From Rhizoclosmatium globosum (lineage: Eukaryota > Chytridiomycota > Chytridiomycetes > Chytridiales > Chytriomycetaceae), in NCBI GenBank assembly GCA_002104985.1, contig MCGO01000087.1, positions 1 through 64,000 of the forward strand: DNA of 64,000 nucleotides. The letters are read 5' to 3'. A model generated the notes under the pieces. It was not told the origin of the DNA. It ran no database searches and worked only from the letters and a program-made list of their open reading frames with translations. Below are positions 48,098-58,346 of this stretch, piece by piece; the first letter of the stretch is position 1, and every line of letters begins with the position of its first letter. The position numbers and the translations under genes were made by a program.

Positions 48098-48821
48098 ATG
48101 TCACGAAGAGCATCAAGAAGCCATTCCGCTGCGGCCACATCAGCAAAAGTTATCTCATACGCTGAAAATTCAAGCTCTGAAGATGATGATTTGGATGAAG
48201 ACACGTTGATTGCGGAGAGTCAGTCTGAAGAACCTAAAGCACGAGAGGCAACGGCAACCATGACAACACAAAGAAAGATAGAATCCACGTCTTTGTTACC
48301 TATGCACTTGAGCAGAAATGTGTCTCTTGACCAAGTTGCAGCTGCATCGAACATCTATCGTGATGACAGCGATACCGTGAGCCCCGACGAGCAAGCTAAG
48401 GTTGATTCTGATTATTATGAATGCTTTGATTGCAACGGAAAGTTTCAAAGTTATGACGTGCGTTCTACTAGTTTGTTTGTTGAAGCTTGCACTCATTTCC
48501 AAACAGGTACTCCAAGCACATTTCGCAACGTGCAACTCATCCTCCTTGTTTTCTTTCTCTTCCGCTTCCTCTGAAATGAATGGACCGTCAAGTTTGGAGG
48601 AATCCCCTGATCTCTCCCCCGCCTCAACTGTCCGATCAACAAAATCACACCAGCAGCAACATTCTTTTGATTGCAAACTATGTCCGGATAAATTCAGATA
48701 TGCCTCTCATCTTGAACGACACTTGACGATTCATAAGGGAGGGTCTCGATTCTGCGACTTGTGTGGATCACCGTTCAGGACAGCACGTGCTTTGACAGGT
48801 CATAAGAAACAGCATCATTGA
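48098..48821 (+). CDS. C2H2 zinc-finger protein B, tandem paralogue of A
   Basis: An acidic, Ser-rich N-terminus (SSSEDDDLDEDTLIAESQ) precedes a divergent first finger YECFDCNGKFQSYD/VLQAHFATC and two more: CKLCPDKFRYASHLERHLTIH and CDLCGSPFRTARALTGHKKQHH. One intron (48458-48506, 49 bp) interrupts finger 1 right after SYD, the same place as in gene A. It lacks two of A's fingers. It starts about 100 bp after A and ends 72 bp before the F-box gene, all on one strand. Confidence 0.82.
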
Positions 48822-48893
48822 TTGGAACTCACAATTGTGTTGGAATAAAGTGTGAATATTGTTGTTAACGTTTCTTTGTTTTCTTAATATCAA

Positions 48894-49799
48894 ATGACCT
48901 CGCCGCCGCCACTTCTTCCCGTTGAGATAGTCCAACTGATTCTCTCGTGGATCGATCCGTTAACAGTTCTGGAGCTGCGGCACCTGTCTCGAAGCTTCAA
49001 CGAATGCATTTGCAGTGTCTCATTCGCCAAACTGAACATTGGCCGCTTCCTCACCGACGATTCATCCTCCTTCTCCTTCAAACCGAAACTTTCAATGAGA
49101 GACATTCTCCTCTTTCGCGGCCCTTTGTCACATCAAACTGCCATGGCAAAACTCATCAAAACCTCGACTTTAAAACTAACAGGCTCTCCCCTTTCTGCTC
49201 AGATCCCATCTACTGTCAAATACGTAAATCAGCTTGTTTATCTTGACTTTGGCTACTGTCGCCTTCGTGGTCTCATTCCATGCGAATTAACCACACTCAG
49301 CCAGTTACAATCTGTTCGATTATGTGGAAATGAACTTGAGGGACCAATTCCGGACACTATCGGTAACTGGAAACTGCTTCAAACACTCAATCTGGCCTCC
49401 AACAGACTCAGCGGCTCTATTCCCTCCTCCATTGGGTGTCTGAAGGAATTGAAACACCTAATTCTATCTGAAAATGAACTATCGGGTCCGATACCAGTTG
49501 AAATGGAGAATCTTGTGAAATTACAGGATCTATTTCTTGGAAAGAATCAATTGTGTGGGCTTATTCCCCCTCAGGTGGCTTCATTGAAGGCACTGAGCTG
49601 GGTTAGTTTGTCACAAAACCAATTCAGTGGTGTGATTCCCAATGAATTTGGAGACCTTGATAATCTTCAGTATTTGAGATTGAGTGGAAATTATGGGCTC
49701 TCTGGACCTATTTCTGAAGGAGTGCTGAGACTTGTGCATGCAAGACAATGCGATATTGCTGAAGACTTAATTATGTGGGAGAAATTGACTGAACTGTAA
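48894..49799 (+). CDS. F-box protein with plant-type leucine-rich repeats
   Basis: Single-exon, 301 aa. N-terminal F-box-like helix-rich segment (LPVEIVQLILSWIDPLTVLE, then LRHLSRSFNECI) followed by about six LRRs of the L..L.L..N.LSG.IP type (LQTLNLASNRLSGSIPSSIG, LKHLILSENELSGPIPVEM). No signal peptide or kinase, so probably a cytosolic SCF substrate adaptor rather than a receptor. Such plant-like LRRs are common in chytrid genomes. No introns, unlike its neighbours. Confidence 0.82.
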   Translation: MTSPPPLLPVEIVQLILSWIDPLTVLELRHLSRSFNECICSVSFAKLNIGRFLTDDSSSFSFKPKLSMRDILLFRGPLSHQTAMAKLIKTSTLKLTGSPLSAQIPSTVKYVNQLVYLDFGYCRLRGLIPCELTTLSQLQSVRLCGNELEGPIPDTIGNWKLLQTLNLASNRLSGSIPSSIGCLKELKHLILSENELSGPIPVEMENLVKLQDLFLGKNQLCGLIPPQVASLKALSWVSLSQNQFSGVIPNEFGDLDNLQYLRLSGNYGLSGPISEGVLRLVHARQCDIAEDLIMWEKLTEL

Positions 49800-49955
49800 A
49801 TATTATAAAAGTGTTCGATTGTTTATTTTGCCCACTGTGTCTAAGCCCCAAGAGGTATTTGGTCGTGGCGGGACAACAGAGTATTTCATCACTTGACTGA
49901 AGTGTCATCACTCTTCCCATCAAATCCCATTGAACTTTCGAATCCATTCTGACGA

Positions 49956-51596
49956 ATGACATTCGACGCTCTATTCTTACGATTTCTCGTATTTGGGCTG
50001 CTACTTGCCGTGTTTACTTTCACGGAAGTCAAACTGGCTGTTGGAAGGAATCCAAGTCACAATGCCCATGGCTATTCACAGGACAAACACCGCAATCAAT
50101 CATCCATTAATATAACTGTACCATCCATTGTTCCGCCGCTTGGAGAGCGCGAGTTGTGTTTCCGCGAACAACCCCGTACTTGTACATTTGACTACAGTTT
50201 CAGACCAGCCCCTCTCGTCTTAATGCAGCCACGTTCTCGCGATGACAAAACTGGCTCATGGAATTCCGTTCCCTTGCCATACAAGGCTCCGAGACGGAAA
50301 GTAAATATCTTGTACTTGTCTCCCAACCATAAATTCTACTTGCACGGAATGGACCGCCAGTTTTACGATGAAATGGATGCAACTATTGGACATCCAGATG
50401 TCGAAGTATTTCATTTTGGAGTAAAGTTTCCTGGTTGGAATGAGACTTGGAGTTTGGCTGAGAACTTGAACTCAAAGTTCCCAGGGATCCAGTTTGACAT
50501 TGTGTATTCAAAAGATTTTTATCAAGAGTATGATAGTCCTTTGACTAATCCTGTAGTTACCCACACATTTGGTAAGATTGAGTTTGAAATCGATGATATC
50601 TAAATTCAACCATAGGTGATTGCTGGAATCCAATGGAGTGTTCGAGAAACGGATTATATATATACCACGACGTCATCGGCACACATTACGCGGGTCTGTT
50701 GATGGACTTATTCCGCCCGGAACAATGGAAGGAAAAGATTCTCTGGAAAGCAAACCAGTTCAAGGAGCAAGGAAACGAAGCGAAGTACAATCATACTATA
50801 TCGAGGAGAATGCCTTTCTTCTTCCAGTTGAGTGATTGAATATTCTTTCAAGATCTGACATGAGTTTAGTCAAACACACTGTGTCCAAGAGAGCGTGTTT
50901 TATCCAACAAAACGAAAGAATCTCACCGAAAAATGGGAAGATTCGCGTCCACACCTCATCCAGTTCTACGGGGCTGTAAATCCAAGCAAGTACCCACTTC
51001 GAACGACCATGACCGACGGAATCAAAGCTGGCATTATCAAAAATGCGACCATTTGGGGTCATCCTGGTTACGACCTCCCCAGCGGCTCCAATAACGCGAA
51101 CCTCACTCTCCTAGAAGACGGAAGATACCATTACAACGACCCACGCGTCGAACCTCTCAGAAAAACACAACGGGCTTTCGCGCAAGCCTTAAGGGACCAT
51201 CAAATTTGTCTCTTTGACTCGAGTCACATCCGTAAAGCGATCCGTAAATACCATGAAGCATTCTTCAGTGGCTGCGTCGTTGCTGCCGACGTTCCTATTG
51301 AAATGGAAGAGATGTTCAGGGATGTTGTGATTCCGCTGCAGAGAGAAATGACGGCTGAGGAGGTGAATGAGGTTGTGCAAGAGTATTTGAAGGATAAGGA
51401 GAAGCTGGCTTGGATGGCGGAGGAGGCATTTCATCGGGCGCGACAGCATTGGACATGTAAAAATCGTGTCGATCGGTTGTTGGAGGTTTCTGCAAGAGTG
51501 TTGAGAGGGGAGCGGGGTTATTGGTTCCCATTCGGGTTTTGTGCTACTTGCAGGCATTATCCCAATATGACAGATTATTCGAACGGATACTGCTAA
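49956..51596 (+). CDS. Glycosyltransferase-like type II membrane protein
   Basis: An N-terminal signal anchor (LFLRFLVFGLLLAVFTFTEV) suggests a type II Golgi/ER protein with luminal catalytic domain. Introns 50572-50615 (44 bp) and 50827-50869 (43 bp) join THTFG to DCWNPMEC and FFFH to QTHCVQESVFYP. The C-terminal third has TQRAFAQALRDHQICLFDSS and KYHEAFFSGCVVAADVP, like the donor-binding region of glycosyltransferase family 1-like (CgeB-type) enzymes, where a processed effector loop is followed by a helix. Several N-glycosylation sequons. The class is a judgement from overall pattern; the sugar and acceptor are unknown. Confidence 0.6.
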
Positions 51597-51636
51597 ATAA
51601 AGTTTCGAGATCCTGTTTATTCGTTGTATTCGGCAA

Positions 51637-52258
51637 TCAAAGTTTGACCTTTCCACCAGGAAGACGGGCAGTTGCTTCAATCTACAGATTTGAGAGTATT
51701 AGAATGGTTCCCAATACTGGCGGAAGCGTTGTACGAGCAAGTCTACATACCTCAATACGAGTTCCACCCAACAGTGCTGCCACTGCAACGCAAGTGCGAG
51801 CTGGAAATTTACCATCTGGAAAGAATTTGGTGTAAGCACGGTTGATTTCCTCAAAGTCAGCCAGGTTGGTGATGTCTTTGAAATCATGAGTGCTTGTTTG
51901 TGAAGTGTGAACCAAACTCACATAAGTTTACTCTGGTCACATTCGCAAGAGTCAGATCGGCGCTCTTAAGGATGGCAGCAAGCTGCTCCATACAGCGCGT
52001 TGTTTCGAATTCGGCTGATCCGGCTTTGAGCTGTTATTGGGGTAAGGAAACGACTCGGAGTCACATTTGGATCAACTTCACCTGTCCTGTTGCCGGATCT
52101 TGCGCTAATTGACCGGATACGTGTGCATAGTCTCCATCAAGGACAATGTGCGAGAATGGGAGCTTGTGCGGGAAAACGTTGCGGTGTTCAAGGTTGGCCA
52201 TTTTCTGGATTGATTTGCGACCAACTCCTGCAATATTTACTTCACAGATATGGCTCAT
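51637..52258 (-). CDS. RidA/YjgF family imine deaminase
   Basis: Hydrolyses reactive enamine/imine intermediates from amino acid metabolism. Introns 52031-52081, 51876-51921 and 51682-51750 join HIVLDGDYAHVSGQLAQDP ... EQLAAILKSADLTLANVTRVNLYITNLADF ... RAYTKFFPDGKFPARTCVAVAALLGGTRIEIEATARL, the standard RidA order; the PARTCVAVAAL strand carries the substrate-binding Arg. It ends GGKVKL. The start at 52258 (MSHICEVN) gives about 20 residues more than usual; MANLEHRNVFPHKLPFSH would be the normal start. Its 5' side faces minisatellite array 2. Confidence 0.85.
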
Positions 52259-52467
52259 AGTTGAATTCAAAACCTCCGTTGGTTATCAAAAAGGATACCA
52301 ATACACCTAGTTAAGGGTTTATAAGTGGATTAAGTGAATATGCAGTGCGTGATGCTAACACAATACAAATTACAGAATGTACACAGCCTTCATAAAGATT
52401 CCGCAAATAATAAATATAGTGAAAAGACGCGTGTTCATTTCTGTTTTTATCTTTTTTGAACTCCGAT

Positions 52468-52546
52468 GACAATTCCAAAAATTTCTTTCAAACAAACGCG
52501 TTGAATGCGTCCTTCCATCAAGAGCTCCTGTCCCCTATGAGCTCCC
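52468..52546 (+). repeat. Conserved flank of array 2 (inverted match to 37867-37944)
   Basis: Reads GACAATTCCAAAAATTTC ... GATG-complement ... AGAGCTCCTGTCCCCTATGAGCTCCC boundary; on the opposite strand it matches the flank of array 1 at about 75 of 79 positions. It ends in a degenerate array unit and is followed by about 110 bp of unrelated sequence before the main array. Confidence 0.9.
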
Positions 52547-52656
52547 GCCACCATGAGCTCACGTCCCATATGAGATTCCGGATAGGCCTGAATACACGGT
52601 GAGAGGCGTCAGTCCGAGGCTTCTACTCCTAACACGTTCACCAGGCAGACCTTCAA

Positions 52657-54872
52657 GAGCTACTCTGTCCCTGTTTGAGCTACTCTGTCCCTTCATGAGC
52701 TACTCTGTCCCTTAATGAGCTACTCTGTCCCAACTTCGCGCTACTCTGTCCCTTCATGAGCTACTCTGTCCCTTCATGAGCTACTCTGTCCCATTTACGC
52801 GCTTCTCTGTCCCTGTTTGAGCTACTTTGTCCCAATTATGAGCTACTCTGTCCCTGTTTGAGCTACTCTGTCCCATTTACGCGCTTCTCTGTCCCTGTTT
52901 GAGCTACTTTGTCCCAATTATGAGCTACTCTGTCCCTGTTTGAGCTACTCTGTCCCATTTACGCGCTTCTCTGTCCCTGTTTGAGCTACTTTGTCCCAAT
53001 TATGAGCTACTCTGTCCCAACTTCGCGCTACTCTGTCCCTGTTTGAGCTACTCTGTCCCTTCATGAGCTACTCTGTCCCTTAATGAGCTACTCTGTCCCA
53101 ACTTCGCGCTACTCTGTCCCTTCATGAGCTACTCTGTCCCTTCATGAGCTACTCTGTCCCATTTACGCGCTTCTCTGTCCCTGTTTGAGCTACTTTGTCC
53201 CAATTATGAGCTACTCTGTCCCTGTTTGAGCTACTCTGTCCCATTTACGCGCTTCTCTGTCCCTGTTTGAGCTACTTTGTCCCTGTTTGAGCTACTTTGT
53301 CCCAATTATGAGCTACTCTGTCCCAACTTCGCGCTACTCTGTCCCTGTTTGAGCTACTCTGTCCCTTTATGTGCTACTCTGTCCCAACTTCGCGCTACTC
53401 TGTCCCTTCATGAGCTACTTTGTCCCTGTTTGAGCTACTCTGTCCCTTAATGAGCTACTCTGTCCCTTTATGAGCTACTCTGTCCCAACTTCGCGCTACT
53501 CTGTCCCTTCATGAGCTACTTTGTCCCTGTTTGAGCTACTCTGTCCCTTAATGAGCTACTCTGTCCCATTTACGCGCTTCTCTGTCCCTGATTGAGCTAC
53601 TTTGTCCCAATTATGAGCTACTCTGTCCCGTTTACGCGCTTCTCTGTCCCTGTTTGAGCTACTCTGTCCCATTTACGCGCTTTTCTGTCCCTTCATGAGC
53701 TACTCTGTCCCTTTATGAGCTACTTTGTCCCAACTTCGCGCTACTCTGTCCCTGTTTGAGCTACTCTGTCCCTGTTTGAGCTACTCTGTCCCTTCATGAG
53801 CTACTCTGTCCCATTTACGCGCTTCTCTGTCCCTGTTTGAGCTACTTTGTCCCAATTATGAGCTACTCTGTCCCTGTTTGAGCTACTCTGTCCCTTCATG
53901 AGCTACTCTGCTCTGTCCCTTCATGAGCTACTCTGTCCCATTTACGCGCTTCTCTGTCCCTGTTTGAGCTACTTTGTCCCAATTATGAGCTACTCTGTCC
54001 CGTTTACGCGCTTCTCTGTCCCTGTTTGAGCTACTCTGTCCCATTTACGCGCTTTTCTGTCCCTTCATGAGCTACTCTGTCCCTTTATGAGCTACTTTGT
54101 CCCAACTTCGCGCTACTCTGTCCCTGTTTGAGCTACTCTGTCCCTGTTTGAGCTACTCTGTCCCTTCATGAGCTACTCTGTCCCATTTACGCGCTTCTCT
54201 GTCCCTGTTTGAGCTACTTTGTCCCAATTATGAGCTACTCTGTCCCTGTTTGAGCTACTCTGTCCCTTCATGAGCTACTCTGCTCTGTCCCTTCATGAGC
54301 TACTCTGTCCCATTTACGCGCTTCTCTGTCCCTGTTTGAGCTACTTTGTCCCAATTATGAGCTACTCTGTCCCGTTTACGCGCTTCTCTGTCCCTGTTTG
54401 AGCTACTCTGTCCCATTTACGCGCTTTTCTGTCCCTTCATGAGCTACTCTGTCCCTTTATGAGCTACTTTGTCCCAACTTCGCGCTACTCTGTCCCTGTT
54501 TGAGCTACTCTGTCCCTTCATGAGCTACTCTGCTCTGTCCCTTCATGAGCTACTCTGTCCCATTTACGCGCTTCTCTGTCCCTGTTTGAGCTACTTTGTC
54601 CCAATTATGAGCTACTCTGTCCCGTTTACGCGCTTCTCTGTCCCTGTTTGAGCTACTCTGTCCCATTTACGCGCTTTTCTGTCCCTTCATGAGCTACTCT
54701 GTCCCTTTATGAGCTACTTTGTCCCAACTTCGCGCTACTCTGTCCCTGTTTGAGCTACTCTGTCCCTGTTTGAGCTACTCTGTCCCTGTTTGAGCTACTC
54801 TGTCCCTGTTTGAGCTACTCTGTCCCTGTTTGAACTACTCTGTCCCATTTATGAACTCCCACTCCACTTTGT
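52657..54872. repeat. Minisatellite array 2, 20-21-bp units with higher-order repeats
   Basis: About 108 tandem units. Constant core GAGCTACTCTGTCCC (variants GCGCTACTCTGTCCC, GCGCTTCTCTGTCCC, GAGCTACTTTGTCCC) followed by 5-6 variable bases drawn from a small set (TGTTT, TTCAT, TTTAT, TTAAT, AATTAT, AACTTC, ATTTAC, GTTTAC). Its units match array 1 units in reverse complement except for three extra bases in array 1 (ACTCTGTCCC against CCCACTCCGTCCC). The right edge (54850-54870) has degenerate units of the array 1 type. Short open frames inside are chance products. Confidence 0.95.
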
Positions 54873-55071
54873 TATCCCACTCCTTCCAATTCTCTCTTCT
54901 TCCTTTCTCCGTCTTTGTGAATAAAACAATACAGTAAAACACGCGTCAATTTTATCATAACAGATTTTCTCAACCTCAAAAGGAGTTTGAACAAACTTGT
55001 AAGAGAAAGGAAGAAGGGAATCGGCACACACGCAAAAGACAACAATATACTGGTAAAGCAAATATTTTATT

Positions 55072-55715
55072 TTATTTATCCTTCTTTGTTTCAACTACTT
55101 TGGCTGGTGCGGCTACGGATGGTGCATCACCTTGATCTTCCATAAACGCAACAATCACATAGGCAATCAAGACAACGTTGGCGGCGACGACGGCAAAAAT
55201 TGCGCTGTACAAGGATTCTCCTGGATAATTACTTGATATTAGCCTAGACTGCAATGTGTTATGTATGGCGCTAATAAACACCCATCATATTGTATCATTC
55301 TCATCAAATGGCTTTCTCGACTCCAGCTGATATCCAAGAAATAGAATATACGCCTTTAATGCGCCTCGTTCTCTATTTGCAATGATGGACTCGCTCCACA
55401 AGATTGCACCAAGTTTACTACGCACCATTGAACACGGCATCAATGGTCCCAAAGTAGACACCAATAGGGAGAGTGAACATGAGAATTGTGAAGAAAGCGA
55501 GTTTTGCAAGGACCGAACTGTTTGTACGAATCAGGAGAAGAAGAGTGCCGGTTTAAAGCAGAAAGGACGTACGCAGGGATGTTGGCAGTGGACACGGGTT
55601 TCTTTTGAGCAGGTTTCACTGGTGTTTTCGATTGCGCATTGTCACTTGACGAGGACGTCGATGTGGTTGCAGTTGTGGATGTTGTGGTGTCTTTCCTGCT
55701 TCGCAACTCGCTCAT
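55072..55715 (-). CDS. VMA21: V-ATPase assembly factor VMA21
   Basis: A small ER membrane chaperone for V-ATPase Vo assembly. Introns 55518-55572 (55 bp) and 55221-55425 (205 bp) join MSELRSRKDTT...ANIPA to SVLAKLAFFTILMFTLPIGV (membrane helix 1), then GTIDAVFNG to ESLYSAIFAVVAANVVLIAY (helix 2), ending in KKDK, a C-terminal KKXX ER-retrieval signal as in yeast Vma21. About 125 residues, with a longer Ser/Thr-rich N-tail than yeast. Only 42 bp separate its start from the divergent Ariadne gene. Confidence 0.92.
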
Positions 55716-55757
55716 CTTTTTGTTACCAACAACTACAACAACAACAAAGACTTTTAA

Positions 55758-57605
55758 ATGTCGGACTACGAAGCCAGTGAAAACGAAACAGAGAACGAGT
55801 CGATGGCGGCCTCGTACCACTACGACGACGACGAAGACGACGAGAACGACGATGAGTTGATGGACGAGTTTGACGATGCGCCTGTGACGAGAGACGCGGA
55901 CGTGCGGCGCAGCTACACAGTCGCCTTCGAGGTGCGCACGAGCGAGGACCTGGCGCGGGTGCAGCAGACCGAGGCCGACGACGTGGGCGCGGTGCTCGGC
56001 GTGTCGACGGAGGCCGCCGCGACGCTCCTGCGCTTCTTTCGGTGGCGCAAGGACAGACTGCTCGAGGACTACTACGGAAACCCGGACTCGGACGCCCTGC
56101 TCAAACGCGCGGGTGTTGTTTTGACACACACCGAAAACTCGGTGGCAGAAGACTTCGAATGCCCCGTCTGCTTCGACGTCGACTGTCCCGTCGCCCAACT
56201 CAAATGCGCACACGCTTTCTGCACTGCCTGCTATGCCCGCTATCTCTCAGGAAGAATCACCGAAGAAGGCGAATCCCGTCGCATTCAGTGTCCCGACGCG
56301 TCCTGCTCTGTTATTGTCGATGAAAAGACGGTAGAGACTCTAGTCGATCCAAAAGTGTTTGAAAAGTGAGTGTGATGGTGTCTTTTTCATTTGATTTGAT
56401 ATTAATTATGCATTCCCTGTCAATCCATAGATATAAAGCCTTGCTCATCAAATCCTATGTCGATGACGTTCCTTCTCTCAAATGGTGTCCCCATCCTAAT
56501 TGGTGCGTATAGTCGTGAAACTGTGGGGTGACTACTAAACAACTCATCATCACAGTGAATATGCTGTTCAGTGTAAAGTACCTGCATCATCGCTCGACGA
56601 AATTGTTCCTTCCGTAAAATGTGGGGACGGCCATTCATTCTGTTTTGGTTGCTCCCTACCACAAGATCATCAACCCTGTGTCTGCTCATTAGTAAAACTC
56701 TGGCTCAAAAAGTGTGCGGACGACTCAGAGACTGCTAACTGGATCTCGGCAAACACGGTAGAGCCTTTAATCGGAATATGACAACCATAGTTTCTCATCC
56801 CATCTTTCGGTTTACAGAAAGAATGCGAAAAGTGTCAATCAACAATCGAAAAGAACGGAGGATGCAACCACATGACCTGTAGGAAGTGCAAATATGAGTA
56901 CGTCGATCTTCTATTGTGTCTGCAAAATGAGTACTTATCCATGAACAGATTCTGTTGGGTTTGCATGGGACCTTGGAGCGACCACGGAACTCAATGGTAC
57001 AACTGTAACCGTTTCGACGAAAAAGCCAGTATTGATGCGCGTGACAATCAAGCCAAATATCGAGCTGCTCTAGAAAGATACCTCCACGTAACTGCTTCTT
57101 TCCCTGATAACTCATAACTCACTCAAAACAACAGTACTTCAATCGCTATGCAAACCACGAACAATCCGCCAAACTAGACAAAGAGCTCTCTGAGAAAATC
57201 TCTGCCAAAATGCTCGAAATGCAAAAAACAACCGAAATGTCATGGATCGAAGTCCAATTCCTCTCCACCGCCAAAGAAATCCTACTCGCATCCCGAAACA
57301 CGCTGAAATGGACATACTGCTTCGCATACTACCTTACACGCGATAACACGACAGAACTGTTTGAAAACAATCAGCGTGATTTGGAGATGGCTGTTGAGCA
57401 GTTGAGTGAATTGTTGGAGGGACAGTTTGAGGTGGAGAAGATGGGGGAGGTGAAGCAAAAGATTTTGGATAAGAGTGTGTATGTGAGTGGGAGGAGGGAA
57501 GTTTTGTTGACTGCTACGGCGGCGGATTTGGCGGATGGACGGTTTACGTGGAGCCTGGAGAGTAGTCAAACTTTGGCGTTGTCAGCTCCGGCGGGAAAGA
57601 AATGA
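55758..57605 (+). CDS. ARI1: RBR-type E3 ubiquitin ligase, Ariadne-1 (ARIH1-like)
   Basis: RING-between-RING E3 that works with cullin-RING ligases. Acidic N-terminus ([11 protein letters not shown]), UBA-like domain ([18 protein letters not shown]), RING1 (CPVCFDVDC...[10 protein letters not shown]), IBR, RING2 with catalytic region [11 protein letters not shown], then [13 protein letters not shown] and the Ariadne helical domain ([47 protein letters not shown]) that autoinhibits the enzyme. Introns: 56366-56430, 56503-56555, 56758-56817, 56898-56948 and 57088-57134. The first exon is distinctly GC-rich against the rest. Full length, no frame break. Confidence 0.95.
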
Positions 57606-58061
57606 TTGGATGGCGGTTGGAGGTTATGCATATTGAAGGATGAAGGACGGACTTGGGGATTAAGTGTTGGCAACATTCTATCGCTTTATACCGCAAATGA
57701 ACGAGTTCTTAAAGTTTGTCTCTCACACCAAAAAACAACATCTGGGAAAGATTCTGGTACGTCGCGTGCTCCTTCAAGTCCTCTCCTCCAATAGTACTCT
57801 TCAAATCGCGGTGTTTGGCATGGTGCTATTTTCGAAGAGTCAGTTGCAGGATGCGCTACGGTCATGTACTTCTATCCACATAGCTTCCCACGCCCATCGT
57901 GCGATAACTACAGCTCCAAACCTTATTCAACGCCACGTAAACTCAGGATCTTGATCTGGATCAGAAAGCGAAGTCTGTGTGAAATTGGAATACGTTTCAA
58001 ATCAGCCCAATCAATCTCTTGAGTAACACTTTATCCCTCTCTAAAAAGGTAGCACAGTCAC
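57606..58061. other. Intergenic, no supported gene
   Basis: A 96-residue frame at 57664-57954 has no recognisable motif and overlaps nothing conserved. Treated as non-coding. Confidence 0.5.
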
Positions 58062-58346
58062 ATGAGTTCGTTTAGCCCCGCATCTTTTGAAAGTCCCCCG
58101 GACTTAGATCGTTTCGCCACCCTCCCAACCCCACTCTCTCGATTCATCCCCGACGCGGCCATAAAAGAATCAGCCAACGAATCTACTTCTGTATTCAATA
58201 TTTCTCTGATCTTCACTGCGTCTCACACCGGACTACCGCCGAAGCAAAGAAAATATTTCAGTGAGATTGTCGAAAAAAAGTGGTTCACCTCAACGCGGAG
58301 TGACTCTCTCGAGCTGTTCCCAGAGCTCAAACTAACTTTATTTTGA
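58062..58346 (+). CDS. Possible gene start truncated by the 293-bp repeat
   Basis: An ATG at 58062 opens a protein-like frame (MSSFSPASFESPPDLDRF...VFNISLIFTASHTG) of about 77 residues before it enters the 293-bp tandem repeat at 58292 and stops at 58346 inside the first unit. The first part is not repetitive. Either an unknown gene lost its 3' end to the repeat or the frame is chance. No family recognised. Confidence 0.3.
   Translation: MSSFSPASFESPPDLDRFATLPTPLSRFIPDAAIKESANESTSVFNISLIFTASHTGLPPKQRKYFSEIVEKKWFTSTRSDSLELFPELKLTLF

Noticed and set aside
52657..54872. CRISPR-like array (constant core with spacers)
   Set aside because: Core is only 15 bp, spacers 5-6 bp drawn from a fixed small set, and the host is a eukaryote. 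It is a minisatellite.
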